A stretch of 64,000 bases of DNA from G963665495 sp963677785 (GCA_963677785.2 CAXXDH010000003.1:2046001-2110000); one strand, 5' to 3'. Counted from the first letter of the stretch, positions 10,480-20,198 are shown. The notes: generated by a model not told the origin, from the sequence alone. Made by a program: numbers and translations.

Positions 10480-13440
10480 TCACTCTTCAAAACATAGCAA
10501 GACATTTGTCTGCTTGTTCTTAGAGGAAGGCATTGCCATTGCTGTTACCGTAACACTTTTGCTGCCCGATGTTGTTTTCATCTCGTAGGGGCCGCAAATA
10601 ATCTTCTTCTCCTCTTTCACGGCAGCCTGAATGGCTTTCTGTATATCATTCACGCGCAAGGGGGCAGGCAGCAGTTCGGCAAAGTTTCCCCTCTCTGCTT
10701 TAGCGTCCAGTTCCATGCCGGCGAACTGCTTATATTTTGTATTGACGATGAATACTTTATCCCCTTTCCCGTCCACTACCAGCAACGGTTGGGGATTGAG
10801 GTCGAAAACGTTGCGCACCAGCTGCCAGGCGTCCTCCAGTGTGGTATTGGCCTCCTTGAGTACGGCCTGGGCGAGTTTCTGCTCTTCGATGCTGGAAAAT
10901 GTAAGCACCCCGCCGTCGATACGGTTATCCATGGTTCGGTAGGGCATGACACGCATCTTGAACCACTTGCCGTCGCTGGTCTGCACCTCGGCTTGATGCG
11001 GAGCGAGATCTTTCAGGACCTGTTCCAGGGCGGGGATCATCACGTCGTCGGCCAGGTTGGTCATGACATGCTGCAGGGGCCGGCCGATGTCTGTGGGTAT
11101 CAGGTTGACAATAGCGGTCGCCTCCTGGGTGAAGCGCCTGATGCGCATGTCGTTATCCACGAAAATCGTGGCTATCTCCGTGCTGTTCAAAAGGTTGCGC
11201 ATGTCGTCGTGGGTCGAGGAGAGCTCGTCCACCTTGCTTTGCAGCTCCGAATTCACGGTCTGCAGCTCCTCGTTGAGCGATTGCAACTCTTCCTTGGATG
11301 ACTCCAATTCCTCGTTTGTTGATTGCAATTCTTCGTTGGATGACTGAAGCTCCTCATTGGTTGATTTGAGTTCCTCATTTGAGGACTCCAGCTCTTCTAT
11401 GGTCGTTTGATGGCTCTCGCGGGTGTTTTGCAGTTCCCGCTCCAGTTCGGATATCTTGGTGTTGCGAGTTTCCACATCGTCGCCGGATCCCTCTGACTGT
11501 GCGACCGAGGTCAAGTCATCACTTGCGATGTCCTCGAACACCACCAGCAGCTTACCAACCAGCTCCTTGGGGGCGTTCATTGGGCAGATGTGCAGATTGA
11601 TGCATTGCACGTCCCCGTTGGTCTTCACGCGAACTTTCCGGCGTGTTTCCATGGTCTTGGTGGCAAGAGCCGAGCGGATGGCCGAGGACAGCTCGATGCG
11701 CAGCCCCTCTCTGGCCATGTCCAGGGCGTTCTGGCTGGGCGGTCCGCTGCTGGCCTCAAGATATTTCCCCGTACGGCCGCTGATGTGCAGGATGTTGGCC
11801 GCGGCGTCGATGAGCAGCGCGGCCGGCGAGAAACGCTCCAGCACGGTGTTCCGGGTCAGCTGGCCCAGGTTGGGCTTGTCCTCGATACCCAAGGCCGGGG
11901 CTGTGTCGAATCTCTCTTCCTTGCCCGGAAGCCCACTGGGGAAGTCCACCTGCTGCACCAGCGCCCTCGGGATTTCCTGGCGCTCGAAGATTTTCCACTT
12001 GCTGTCCAGCGTACTGAACAGGTTGGTGAACCCGCCGATGGTTTCGGAGGAGCCGAGCATGAGCAGACCCTCGGGTTTGAGGGTATAGTGGAACAGGGGG
12101 AGGATCTTTTTTTGCGCCCCACTGTCCAGGTAGATGAGCAGGTTGCGGCAGCACAACATGTTCAGTCGTGAGAAGGGCGGGTCCCTGAGGATATCCTGCA
12201 CAGAAAAGACAATGCTGTCGCGGATTTCCTTGCGGATGCGATAGAGTTCGTTTTCCTTGATGAAATGCCGGCGCAGTCGCTCCGGGGTCACGTCCGTGGC
12301 GATGCTTGCCGGATAGAGCCCTTCACGGGCCTTGTCGATGGCATGTTTGTCAATATCCGTGCCGAAGACCTGGAGGGTGATGCGCTTGTTGAGCTTGTCC
12401 AGTATCTCCCGGAACAGAATCGTCAGGGAATAGGCCTCCTCGCCGGTGGAGCAACCAGGGACCCAGACCCGAAACACGTCGTCATCATTGAGGTGGGCGA
12501 AATGCTCGGGCAGGATAGAATTCTGCAGCGCCTCGAATGATCCGGGATCGCGGTAGAAGCTGGTCACCCCGATCAAGAGCTCCTGGAAAAGCGACTCCAC
12601 TTCGTCCGGATTGGCGCACAAGAAATCCAGGTATTGGGCGGGACGCTCGATCTGATTCAATACCATACGGCGCTTGATTCGACGCAGGAGGGTGTTTCGT
12701 TTGTAGGCGGAAAAGTCGTGCCCCACTTTTGTGCGCAGCATGGCAAAGAGTTTGCCCAGCCACATCATCGAATCCTCGCCAGCCAAGAATGTGCCCTGAT
12801 CCTGGTCGTCAAGGGTTGGCTCGAAAAAATTGGCGATGGTGGCGGGCATCTTCTCTGGTGGCAGGACCATGTCCACGGCGTCAGTGGCCATGGCGTTTCT
12901 GGGCATGCTGTCGTACTTGGAGCTGTCCGGAGACTGCGCCAGCACCAGCCCTTCGTAAGCCCTGATTTTCTTCACGCCCAGGGAGCCATCCGCCCCCGTG
13001 CCGGAGAGCACGACGCCTACGGCGTTGCGTTCCTGGTTCCGGGCAAGGGAACGAAACAGCCTGTCGATGGGGAGGTGAGGCATTTCATCTGCAATATCAG
13101 ATAGTTTAATACACTTCCGCTCCAAGGTTACTTCCTTGCCCGGGGGCATTATGTAAACATTGCCGGGCTCGACACGCTGGCCTTCTAGAGCGAGAGCCAC
13201 AGGCATGGCCGTGTATCGCTGCAGCAGTTCAGGCATCAGGGTGGGCTTGTCCGGGGTCATGTGCACGACCACGATGTAGGCCATGCCGCTTGCCGCCGGC
13301 AAAGCGTCCACGTTGTGGAAAAACTCCTTCAGCGCCTCCAGGCCGCCTGCCGAGGCCCCCAGGCCGACGACGGGGAAAGCTTCATCCTGATGCGAAGCGT
13401 TCTTCTCCGGGGCTTTTGCCGATTGCTTTTTCTTGGCCAT
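10480..13440 (-). CDS. CheB-CheR fusion with coiled coil and PAS domains
   Basis: This cytoplasmic protein of about 986 residues joins the two chemoreceptor-modifying activities. The N-terminal CheB methylesterase domain has GLGASAGG (serine), VVVHMTP (histidine) and SGTGADGS (aspartate). The CheR methyltransferase domain follows, with the S-adenosylmethionine motif VWVPGCSTGEEAYS. A long coiled coil built of repeated SxNEELQS-type heptads (DNA near 11270-11460) precedes two PAS domains. There is no receiver domain on CheB. The start is the ATG at 13440, with GAGGA upstream; an earlier frame start at 13506 is less likely. It lies 115 bases downstream of a hybrid histidine kinase on the same strand, so the two probably form one signalling operon. 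Such fusions often signal outside classical chemotaxis. Confidence 0.9.
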   Translation of the reverse strand: MAKKKQSAKAPEKNASHQDEAFPVVGLGASAGGLEALKEFFHNVDALPAASGMAYIVVVHMTPDKPTLMPELLQRYTAMPVALALEGQRVEPGNVYIMPPGKEVTLERKCIKLSDIADEMPHLPIDRLFRSLARNQERNAVGVVLSGTGADGSLGVKKIRAYEGLVLAQSPDSSKYDSMPRNAMATDAVDMVLPPEKMPATIANFFEPTLDDQDQGTFLAGEDSMMWLGKLFAMLRTKVGHDFSAYKRNTLLRRIKRRMVLNQIERPAQYLDFLCANPDEVESLFQELLIGVTSFYRDPGSFEALQNSILPEHFAHLNDDDVFRVWVPGCSTGEEAYSLTILFREILDKLNKRITLQVFGTDIDKHAIDKAREGLYPASIATDVTPERLRRHFIKENELYRIRKEIRDSIVFSVQDILRDPPFSRLNMLCCRNLLIYLDSGAQKKILPLFHYTLKPEGLLMLGSSETIGGFTNLFSTLDSKWKIFERQEIPRALVQQVDFPSGLPGKEERFDTAPALGIEDKPNLGQLTRNTVLERFSPAALLIDAAANILHISGRTGKYLEASSGPPSQNALDMAREGLRIELSSAIRSALATKTMETRRKVRVKTNGDVQCINLHICPMNAPKELVGKLLVVFEDIASDDLTSVAQSEGSGDDVETRNTKISELERELQNTRESHQTTIEELESSNEELKSTNEELQSSNEELQSTNEELESSKEELQSLNEELQTVNSELQSKVDELSSTHDDMRNLLNSTEIATIFVDNDMRIRRFTQEATAIVNLIPTDIGRPLQHVMTNLADDVMIPALEQVLKDLAPHQAEVQTSDGKWFKMRVMPYRTMDNRIDGGVLTFSSIEEQKLAQAVLKEANTTLEDAWQLVRNVFDLNPQPLLVVDGKGDKVFIVNTKYKQFAGMELDAKAERGNFAELLPAPLRVNDIQKAIQAAVKEEKKIICGPYEMKTTSGSKSVTVTAMAMPSSKNKQTNVLLCFEE

Positions 13441-13555
13441 GAGAGTCCTCGTGGATATTGGAATAATAAAGATGAAAGACTGCAGGCGGCTCTTTACCGT
13501 CGTCATTATGTAGCAGGAGGCCCGCCGGCAGGCAAAGGCTTTGGCGAGGAGGGAA

Positions 13556-15313
13556 TTAATAGACCTTGTGAGCGACGCGCTCCATGATCCGGTTCAAATC
13601 ATTTACATCCATTGGCTTGGCCAGATAATCGTTCATGCCGGCGGCAAGGAACTTTTCTCTGTCCCCGGCCATGGCATAGGCCGTAAGCGCGATGATGGGG
13701 ATGTCCTTCTGATCGCGGAATTCATGATCATTGCGGATAACTCTTGTGGCCTCTGCACCGTCCATGACCGGCATCTCAATGTCCATCAGGATGCAGTCGA
13801 ATGTACTGTTGCGTAGCGCCTGCAAGATCTGCTCGCCATTTTGGGCAAGGGTCACAGCGTGCCCCCGTTTTTCCAGCAAGTCGGTACACACTAGTTGATT
13901 CGATATCTCATCCTCAGCCAGCAGTACCTTCAGTTTAGTCATTGGCTCGCGGTCGGCTTCAGCCAGGGGCGGAACTTTGAGGTCATTCACATCAGCCGGC
14001 TCAAGGGGCAGGCAGACATGGATGGTTGTCCCCGCACCCTCCTCATTTTCCACACAGATGACGCCGCCCATGAGCGAAATGAGATTTTTGGAGATAGCCA
14101 GGCCCAAACCGGCCCCCTGGTGCTGGTGTAAGAGGCCTGCATTGGCCTGCGAAAATGGCTGGAACAGATTGGAGAGCGTGTCGTCGGATATGCCGATCCC
14201 TGTGTCTGACACGGAAAACAGCACTGCTTTTCTATCGTAGTGTGGGCTTTGCAGGTAGCTGGCTTCCAACGTCACGCGCCCGCTCTGTGTGAATTTGAGG
14301 GCGTTGCCCAACAGATTGCTCAGCACCTGCTGTACACGAATCTCGTCACCAATGAGCATCAGGGGTAACTCAGGGTCATGACGAAATATCAACTCCAGTC
14401 CTTTCATTCTGGCTGCGTCATGAAAAAGCGTCTCCAGGGAGCGAAGGAAGTTACGGATGCTAAATGGTGTATATATGATTTCAAGCCTGCCCGCCTCCAC
14501 CCTTGAGAGGTCCAAAATGCCCGAGATCAGATTGGTAAGGCGTTTGCAGGACTCGACGCCGTGCATTGTGTATTCGCTCTGTTCTTCGTCCAGGGCTGTT
14601 GTATTCAGCAATTGCAACATTCCCATGACACCGTTGATGGGCGTTCTGATCTCATGACTCATATTGGCCAGGAAAAGGGATTTGGCTTTGTTGGCCACGT
14701 CGGCCAGCCTTTTGGCCTCACGCAGGTTGGTCTCGGTTTGTTTGAGCTTGCTTATGTCAGTCAGGGTAAGGCGCCATGTCTCGACCACCCCTGCCTGGTC
14801 CTGCTCGGCCATGACGTCCACGTGTATCCAGGAAGGGATGGCCCCCTCCTTTTCTCTCAGGCGCAGCTCCACCTGCTGGGGGCAGGCCAGCTTACCGGCC
14901 TGGCTGAGCGCCGCATGAAAGGCGTCATGAAAAAGGGGATCGACAAAGGCAGAGAAAGGCTCGGCGACGTTCTGTCTGCGGCTCATGCACAGGAGCGTGC
15001 AGCCGGCAAGATTTATTTTAGAAATGAGTCTTTCCGGGGTCAGGGTGACATAGCCGCAAGGCGCATGGTCGTAGAGATCGGTGTATTCCCGAAACAGGAC
15101 GTCCAGCTTCTCGTTGGCCTCCTGGAGTTCCTGGTTCTGGATTTCCAACTCGGCCTGATGCACGTCCAGTTCGGTGATGAGTTCGAGGATGTCAGGGAAG
15201 GACTCAACGGACGCGGAGGTGGGGCCATCCGCGCGCTGCGCGATCAGCCTTTCAGCCTGTCGTCGAAGTTCGGCATACTTATCAGATTGCTTGTCAGCTG
15301 TGGAAGTGGACAA
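13556..15313 (-). CDS. Hybrid sensor histidine kinase (PAS-HisKA-HATPase-REC)
   Basis: This 585-residue protein has no obvious transmembrane segment. After an N-terminal helical stretch and a PAS domain (roughly 70-210), the HisKA box reads MSHEIRTPINGVMG with the phospho-accepting histidine near residue 222. The HATPase domain shows DTGIGIS and GAGLGLAIS. A C-terminal receiver contains LMDIEMPVMDG and the KP signature near the end. The likely initiation codon is the TTG at 15313, with AAGGGGG a few bases upstream. A possible -35 TTGACA lies at 15365-15370 on this strand, but the matching -10 is poor. Its output may pass to the CheB-CheR protein downstream or to an unlinked partner. Confidence 0.9.
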   Translation of the reverse strand: MSTSTADKQSDKYAELRRQAERLIAQRADGPTSASVESFPDILELITELDVHQAELEIQNQELQEANEKLDVLFREYTDLYDHAPCGYVTLTPERLISKINLAGCTLLCMSRRQNVAEPFSAFVDPLFHDAFHAALSQAGKLACPQQVELRLREKEGAIPSWIHVDVMAEQDQAGVVETWRLTLTDISKLKQTETNLREAKRLADVANKAKSLFLANMSHEIRTPINGVMGMLQLLNTTALDEEQSEYTMHGVESCKRLTNLISGILDLSRVEAGRLEIIYTPFSIRNFLRSLETLFHDAARMKGLELIFRHDPELPLMLIGDEIRVQQVLSNLLGNALKFTQSGRVTLEASYLQSPHYDRKAVLFSVSDTGIGISDDTLSNLFQPFSQANAGLLHQHQGAGLGLAISKNLISLMGGVICVENEEGAGTTIHVCLPLEPADVNDLKVPPLAEADREPMTKLKVLLAEDEISNQLVCTDLLEKRGHAVTLAQNGEQILQALRNSTFDCILMDIEMPVMDGAEATRVIRNDHEFRDQKDIPIIALTAYAMAGDREKFLAAGMNDYLAKPMDVNDLNRIMERVAHKVY

Positions 15314-15478
15314 AATGGCCCCCTTTTATAATTCAATACTACCTATCCGCCTTTCGTGGAATAATGTCAACGTGAAATTGCTCGGCAAACAGTATCCATA
15401 CATTGCATCGAGACGAAAATTGGATGGAGACTGGTGGATTGCAGTGCGAGGTTGTCGGAAAATATTTGTGAATGCAGA

Positions 15479-15502
15479 AAGTGCTTTTTCTTGCGAGCAC
15501 TT
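15479..15502 (-). terminator. Hairpin downstream of the diguanylate cyclase gene
   Basis: AAGTGCT and AGCACTT form a seven-base stem with a ten-base loop shortly after the stop at 15526. The following run is only weakly T-rich on this strand, so this is a weak terminator candidate. Confidence 0.35.
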
Positions 15503-15525
15503 CGACTCCGGCGTATTTACACAGC

Positions 15526-16434
15526 CTAATCTAAAATGAAACCCTCCACACGAACGCAATTTCTCCCCTCCTGTTTGCTTCGATATGCTTGCTTGTCGGC
15601 ACGGTTTACCACTTCTGCCGCAGTCTCTCCCTTCCGCGAAACAGCTCCGCCGAAGGATACAGTCACCCGGATGCGCTGTCCTTTGTGTTCCAGCCAACTG
15701 TTCTCAATCAGAACGCGTAAACGATTGCCCAAGCCAAGCAAAGATTCTTTCTGTACATTGGGCACTAGCACCAGAAATTCCTCACCGCCCCAGCGGCAGG
15801 CGAGATCAAGCCCCCGAAGTCCGTTGACAAGAGTTTGGGCCACCATGAAAAGAACCTTGTCCCCTACCTGGTGCCCCCAGGTGTCGTTCACCGTCTTAAA
15901 ATGATCAATATCGGCAAACAAAACTCCGAATGGCACATCATACTTGGCCAGCGAGGCTGCCAAGTCGTTCATAATGACTTCTGCGCATCGTCGATTGCCG
16001 ATGCCAGTCAGTTCATCCTTGAGCACCTCCTTGCGCATGACCTCCAATTTTTTGAGGAGGTTGAGACTTTTCGTGTTGCTCATAAAGACTTCAACAACAC
16101 CAAGGAGGTCACCGTTTTCGTCCAGCACCGGGGAAGTACGAGCGGTCACAGAAATCCGGTGACCATATTTGTGACGGATATAGATTTCTTTTTTTTGTGC
16201 CTTGCCGTTGGCCAGGGTAGCCGCCATGAGGCTGGATGGCAGAAGTGTCTCGCCGTTTTCGTCCAAATGGAGAAGAATCTCATGGGCGCAGTGCTTGCCC
16301 AGTATTTCCTTGGCTGCGTATCCACTTAAACGCTCAGCTGACTTGCTCCAGTATATTATCAGACCGGATTTATCGGCAAAGCACACTCCCTCAGTCGCCG
16401 AATCCAGTGCAACTCGGAAGAATTGCGTGTTCAT
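15526..16434 (-). CDS. PAS-GGDEF diguanylate cyclase
   Basis: This 302-residue enzyme is predicted to make cyclic di-GMP from two GTP. A PAS domain occupies about residues 5-125, with the typical STPLL-like core replaced by FADKSGLIIYWS. The GGDEF domain follows, with FADIDHFKTVND and an intact GGEEF active-site loop. RGLD lies exactly five residues before GGEEF, which is the canonical inhibitory site for product feedback. No transmembrane segment is visible. The gene is divergent from the sigma-54 activator at 16607, and the 172 bases between them must hold both promoters. Confidence 0.92.
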   Translation of the reverse strand: MNTQFFRVALDSATEGVCFADKSGLIIYWSKSAERLSGYAAKEILGKHCAHEILLHLDENGETLLPSSLMAATLANGKAQKKEIYIRHKYGHRISVTARTSPVLDENGDLLGVVEVFMSNTKSLNLLKKLEVMRKEVLKDELTGIGNRRCAEVIMNDLAASLAKYDVPFGVLFADIDHFKTVNDTWGHQVGDKVLFMVAQTLVNGLRGLDLACRWGGEEFLVLVPNVQKESLLGLGNRLRVLIENSWLEHKGQRIRVTVSFGGAVSRKGETAAEVVNRADKQAYRSKQEGRNCVRVEGFILD

Positions 16435-16606
16435 TATGCAATGCCCTCAATCAGGTCCGCTCGGTTTCAATGTGGGTAGTCCTCTTACGAAGTTGCCTGG
16501 TGGTCAGGAGAACCGAGGCCGCATCCACGTGTGAATTGATGCCATCTGGTTCTTTTTCTATTTGCATGGTAAGTTAAAATTCATCTTTTGAGAAGAATGG
16601 GGCCTC

Positions 16607-18028
16607 ATGATGGCAAACAACTTCCTGGAGACACACCAAGGCATCCTCGGATCAATTCGCGAGCCGTTGCTCCTCCTGGATTCGAAGTTGAAAATCGTAA
16701 CGGCCAACGCCGCGTTTTATCGAATGTTCAAGGTCAAACCCGCCGACACAGAGGGCGTGATGATCTACGAACTGGGCGACGGGCAATGGGATATCCCCAG
16801 GTTGAAGGAATTGCTGGAGGATATCCTGCCTCAAAACACCAGTTTTCACGATTTTGAGGTGGAACATGACTTTGAAGCCATAGGGCATAAGATAATGCAT
16901 CTGAATGCCCGGCGAATCTACGACCAGGGCAACCAGCCCCAGTTTATTCTGCTGGCCATCGAGGATGTGACCAAACGCGAATATTACAAACAACGCCTTG
17001 AGGAGCTGGTTGAAGAACGAACGGCCGAAATAGTTAAGCTCAAAGAGCAGCTTGAAGCCGAGAGAGCCTATCTTCAAGAAGAAATCAAACTGGTTTACAA
17101 CCATGATGACATCGTCGGAAAAAGCGATGTCATCAATTACGTGTTTTTCAAGGTGGAGCAGATTGCTTGCACCGATACGAACGTGTTGATCCTCGGAGAA
17201 ACCGGGACAGGCAAGGAGTTGATCGCACGCGCTATTCACAGCTCCAGCCTCCGCAAGCATCGCGCCCTGGTCAAGATGAACTGCGCCGCCCTGCCTTCAA
17301 ACCTCATCGAGAGCGAGCTCTTCGGCCATGAAAAGGGCGCTTTTACCGGCGCGCTCTCCAGGCGGCTGGGGCGCTTTGAAGTTGCCGACGGCGCGACCCT
17401 GTTTTTGGACGAGATAGGCGAATTGCCGCTGGAACTCCAGCCCAAGCTGCTCCGGGTGATCGAAGACGGAGAGTTCGAACGCTTGGGCAGCTCAGAGACC
17501 AGAAAAGTGGATGTGCGAATCATTGCCGCCACCAATCGCGACTTGCAGGCGGAGGTCCAGAATGGCTCCTTCCGCGAGGATCTGTGGTATCGACTGAACA
17601 TTTTTCCGATCACCATGCCGCCACTGCGTGATCGCCTGGACGACATCCCGTTGTTGGCCAAATTTTATATCGACCGTATTTCACGAAGACTGGGCAAAGG
17701 TATCCGGGAGATTCCGGTGGGCGTCATGGATGCGCTGCAACAATACCACTGGCCCGGCAATGTTCGCGAACTGGAGAATGTCCTTGAGAGGGCGGTGATC
17801 AATTCCTCGGGCGCCAAGCTGCGGCTGGTGGATGACCTGAAAAGACCTCGCAAAGACGCCCCAAGGCTGGAACAAAGCCTGGAGCATGTTGAACGGGACC
17901 ATATCAAGCGAGTGCTTGAACAGACCGGATGGAAAGTGAGCGGCAAAAACAGTGCGGCTGAGATACTGGACCTTGATCGCAGCACCCTGCGCGCGCGTAT
18001 GCGCAAGCTCAACATCCGCAAGCCGTAA
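16607..18028 (+). CDS. PAS-containing sigma-54-dependent transcriptional activator
   Basis: This 473-residue bacterial enhancer-binding protein has an N-terminal PAS domain (about 10-125), a short coiled coil, then the AAA+ domain with Walker A GETGTGKE, the sigma-54 contact loop GAFTGA and Walker B FLDEIG. A Fis-type helix-turn-helix lies at the C-terminus (residues ~430-470). It would hydrolyse ATP to open promoters bound by RNA polymerase with sigma-54. Two adjacent ATG codons at 16607 and 16610 make the exact start uncertain, and the ribosome site is weak. I found no convincing -24/-12 promoter nearby, so its targets are unknown. Confidence 0.93.
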   Translation: MMANNFLETHQGILGSIREPLLLLDSKLKIVTANAAFYRMFKVKPADTEGVMIYELGDGQWDIPRLKELLEDILPQNTSFHDFEVEHDFEAIGHKIMHLNARRIYDQGNQPQFILLAIEDVTKREYYKQRLEELVEERTAEIVKLKEQLEAERAYLQEEIKLVYNHDDIVGKSDVINYVFFKVEQIACTDTNVLILGETGTGKELIARAIHSSSLRKHRALVKMNCAALPSNLIESELFGHEKGAFTGALSRRLGRFEVADGATLFLDEIGELPLELQPKLLRVIEDGEFERLGSSETRKVDVRIIAATNRDLQAEVQNGSFREDLWYRLNIFPITMPPLRDRLDDIPLLAKFYIDRISRRLGKGIREIPVGVMDALQQYHWPGNVRELENVLERAVINSSGAKLRLVDDLKRPRKDAPRLEQSLEHVERDHIKRVLEQTGWKVSGKNSAAEILDLDRSTLRARMRKLNIRKP

Positions 18029-18093
18029 TCTCCTTTTATACTTCCAAGCCATTTATGCTCTCTCCCTGATGGCTGGAGGCTGCGTAGAGTGCG

Positions 18094-18119
18094 CCCCCCG
18101 GACATTCCGGGGGGGGGGG
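18094..18119. terminator. GC hairpin with an eleven-G tract between convergent genes
   Basis: CCCCCCGGA (18094-18102) pairs with TCCGGGGGG (18106-18114) around a CAT loop. The G run continues to 18119, giving eleven Gs. It separates the stops of the sigma-54 activator and the BON lipoprotein and could stop transcription from either side, although neither strand has a good U tract. The homopolymer is prone to length change but is not in a coding frame. Confidence 0.45.
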
Positions 18120-18147
18120 AGGGCTCGCCTGTATGAATGGCATCCGT

Positions 18148-18462
18148 CTATTTCACGATCAGATTGTTCTTGACGGACTGAACCCCATTAACGCTGCGCG
18201 CGATTTGCCCCGCCTTGTTTTTGGCAATTTGAGTATTGACAAACCCGCTCAGTTGAACGACGCCCTTGTACGTCTCGACGCTGATCTGGAATGATTTGAG
18301 AAAATCGTCCCCAGCCAACTGCGTCTTGAGCTTGGTAGTAATGACCGAATCGTCGATGTATTCCCCGGTGCTCGACTGTTTGGATGTCGAGGCACAGCCT
18401 GACAAGGTGAAGAGGACGAGGAGGAAGACCAAACTGCTGATAAGCCTGCGTCTTGTTACCAT
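18148..18462 (-). CDS. BON-domain lipoprotein (OsmY-like)
   Basis: This small envelope protein has a signal peptide and a lipobox, LSGCAS, near residue 22, followed by a single BON domain (about residues 33-104) ending in VNGVQSVKNNLIVK. BON proteins bind membranes and are typically induced by osmotic or envelope stress. The start is placed at the ATG at 18462 with GGAG eight bases upstream; the GTG at 18471 would overlap that site. It is the last gene of a minus-strand run that also holds CsbD-like and HflKC genes. Confidence 0.88.
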   Translation of the reverse strand: MVTRRRLISSLVFLLVLFTLSGCASTSKQSSTGEYIDDSVITTKLKTQLAGDDFLKSFQISVETYKGVVQLSGFVNTQIAKNKAGQIARSVNGVQSVKNNLIVK

Positions 18463-18516
18463 GACCGACACTCCTTTTTGTTGATGTACTATGTTTTGTG
18501 AGAAGGCTTCGGCGGT

Positions 18517-18666
18517 TCACAGCAGCCGGCGACCTTGAATAACCCGGATCAGCATTACAATGATGGCTATCACCAGCAGAGTATGAATAACCCCCCCCAG
18601 CGTGTAGCCGGTCAGCAAACCCAGGGCCCATAAAACGAGAAGTACTATGAATACTGTCCAAAGCAT
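18517..18666 (-). CDS. Small two-helix membrane protein, lmo0937 type
   Basis: This is a 49-residue hydrophobic protein beginning MLWTVFIVLLVLWALG and ending in RVIQGRRLL, with two membrane helices and a glycine turn. It resembles the short lmo0937-family proteins found beside CsbD and BON genes; their function is unknown. The start at 18666 is preceded by GAAGGGG. A longer frame running upstream to 18825 would overlap the CsbD gene and lacks support. Confidence 0.75.
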   Translation of the reverse strand: MLWTVFIVLLVLWALGLLTGYTLGGVIHTLLVIAIIVMLIRVIQGRRLL

Positions 18667-18712
18667 CTTAGCCCCTTCGAGTTTTAATCTGTTGTAGCGT
18701 TTGCGTATCAGC

Positions 18713-18892
18713 TTACTTCCCGATAACTTTTTTGAGATTGCCAGTTTTTTCTTGAACCTTGCCGGATGTGCTTTCATCTTTTCCTTCGGCTTCCATATCG
18801 GGCTTGTTAAAGATTTTTCCGACAACCTCTTTGATCTTGCCCTTGACTTGGTGCAACTTGCCTTCAGTCTCGTCTCTTGTGCCTGATTTCAT
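18713..18892 (-). CDS. CsbD-family stress protein
   Basis: This 59-residue hydrophilic protein begins MKSGTRDETEGKLHQVKGKIKE and ends TGNLKKVIGK, the typical CsbD pattern of charged amphipathic helix rich in Lys, Glu and Gly. CsbD proteins accumulate under general stress, and their biochemical role is not known. The ATG at 18892 has AAGGAG at the correct distance, so an earlier frame start at 18922 is rejected. Confidence 0.88.
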   Translation of the reverse strand: MKSGTRDETEGKLHQVKGKIKEVVGKIFNKPDMEAEGKDESTSGKVQEKTGNLKKVIGK

Positions 18893-18948
18893 GGTGTTAC
18901 TCCTTTCACTCAACATGCACATCTCTGTGCTCGTGAGAATTCAAAATG

Positions 18949-19167
18949 TTATTTACTGCTGGGGGTGTTGCCTTTTCTTTTGCTGAAGCTGCTGTTCAAC
19001 AGCAATCCCAGGAAGATCCCTATCGTCAATATCAAAACAATTATCAATGCCGAAGAGATTGAAACTGTCCAAAAAAGAAAACGAAGTTCCATCACTGCAA
19101 TATTCTGAATGATGAAGGTGGCCGCCGATCCGACCAGTATCAATCCGAGGATAAGTTTTGCGTTCAT
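18949..19167 (-). CDS. LapA/DUF1049-like small membrane protein
   Basis: This 72-residue protein has two hydrophobic helices separated by ELRFLFWTVSIS, a pattern shared with LapA-domain (DUF1049) proteins of the inner membrane involved in envelope assembly. A basic tail, FSKRKG, follows. The start is the ATG at 19167 with AGGAAAG upstream. It sits 48 bases before the hflC stop on the same strand, probably in one operon with hflKC. Confidence 0.75.
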   Translation of the reverse strand: MNAKLILGLILVGSAATFIIQNIAVMELRFLFWTVSISSALIIVLILTIGIFLGLLLNSSFSKRKGNTPSSK

Positions 19168-19214
19168 GTCTACTTTCCTGAGTTGCAACAGGTTCATTGT
19201 GATTCCCAACTGAC

Positions 19215-20198
19215 TCATTTCAGGTTGTTTCCCTCCGCCAACGCTTCGCCCGGATGTGCGTTTTTGACGTATCGATAAAAGTCGCTGTCCGTGGTCAGTA
19301 TCAGTACGGAGTTTGGATTCGCCCTGTCCTTGTAGCTTTCCAGGGTATTTAGAAAGGCGAAAAATTCCGGGTTTTTGTCGTAGGCCTGGCCGTAAATGCG
19401 GGTGGCCTCTGCGTCGGCCAGCCCTTGAACCTCCTGCACCCGGCGGTACGCGGTGGAGCGGATCTGGCGCAGCTCTTTCTCCATCGTGCCCAGGATTTCC
19501 GCGCTGCGCCCCTCGCCTTCTGAACGGAACTGCGCGGCAATGCGTTTGCGCTCGGAAACCATGCGCTCATAGACCTTCTCGCGAACGCTTTCCACGTAAT
19601 CCAGGCGCTTGATGCGTATGTCTACAAGCTCAATACCGTATTGCGGGATGATCTTTTGTGCTTCAGCAAGTATCGTGCGGGTGATCTCCTCCCTGCCGCG
19701 AACGATCTCTCGCTTCAGCTCTTCTTCGCGCTCCTTTGGGATCTCCTTCAGGGCCTCGCCCTTGGGTGCCTCCCACGAAGCACTGCGCACGAGCTCTACG
19801 AGTTCGCTGCTCGACACTTGGTCGCGCACCACCGAATCGAGAATATCATTCAAACGCGATTGGGCGCCTTCTTCGCTGGCCACGTTCTCCAGGAATTTCT
19901 TTGCGTCGGCGATCCGCCATCTGGCGGTGGTGTCCACCCATATGAACTCGCGCCCCTTGGTGGGCACCTGGTTTGGATCACCGTCCCAGACCAGCAGACG
20001 CTTTTCAAATCGTCGGACCTCTTGAATCAAGGGCAGTTTCATGTGCAGCCCCGCCTTGGTGATTGGCTCCCCGACTGGTCGGCCGAACTGCACGACGATG
20101 GCCTGCAGCCCCTCTTCCAACGTGTAGAGACCGCTATAGAGCACGATAGCGAGCACCAGCGCCACAGCCGCGCCAATAATCTTAAAGATGTATTTCAT
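19215..20198 (-). CDS. hflC: Protease modulator HflC
   Basis: This 327-residue SPFH/prohibitin-family protein has one N-terminal membrane helix (residues 5-25) and a large periplasmic domain. With HflK it forms a cage around the membrane protease FtsH and controls its access to substrates. The family motif IVVQFGRPVGEPITKAGLH and a long helical region, GRSAEILGTMEKEL, are present. The length is normal. Its start overlaps the hflK stop by four bases, indicating coupled translation. Confidence 0.93.
   Translation of the reverse strand: MKYIFKIIGAAVALVLAIVLYSGLYTLEEGLQAIVVQFGRPVGEPITKAGLHMKLPLIQEVRRFEKRLLVWDGDPNQVPTKGREFIWVDTTARWRIADAKKFLENVASEEGAQSRLNDILDSVVRDQVSSSELVELVRSASWEAPKGEALKEIPKEREEELKREIVRGREEITRTILAEAQKIIPQYGIELVDIRIKRLDYVESVREKVYERMVSERKRIAAQFRSEGEGRSAEILGTMEKELRQIRSTAYRRVQEVQGLADAEATRIYGQAYDKNPEFFAFLNTLESYKDRANPNSVLILTTDSDFYRYVKNAHPGEALAEGNNLK

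Noticed and set aside
10254..10505. An 83-codon minus-strand frame overlapping the end of the CheB-CheR gene
   Set aside because: No recognisable domain and no clear ribosome site; coding cannot be supported.
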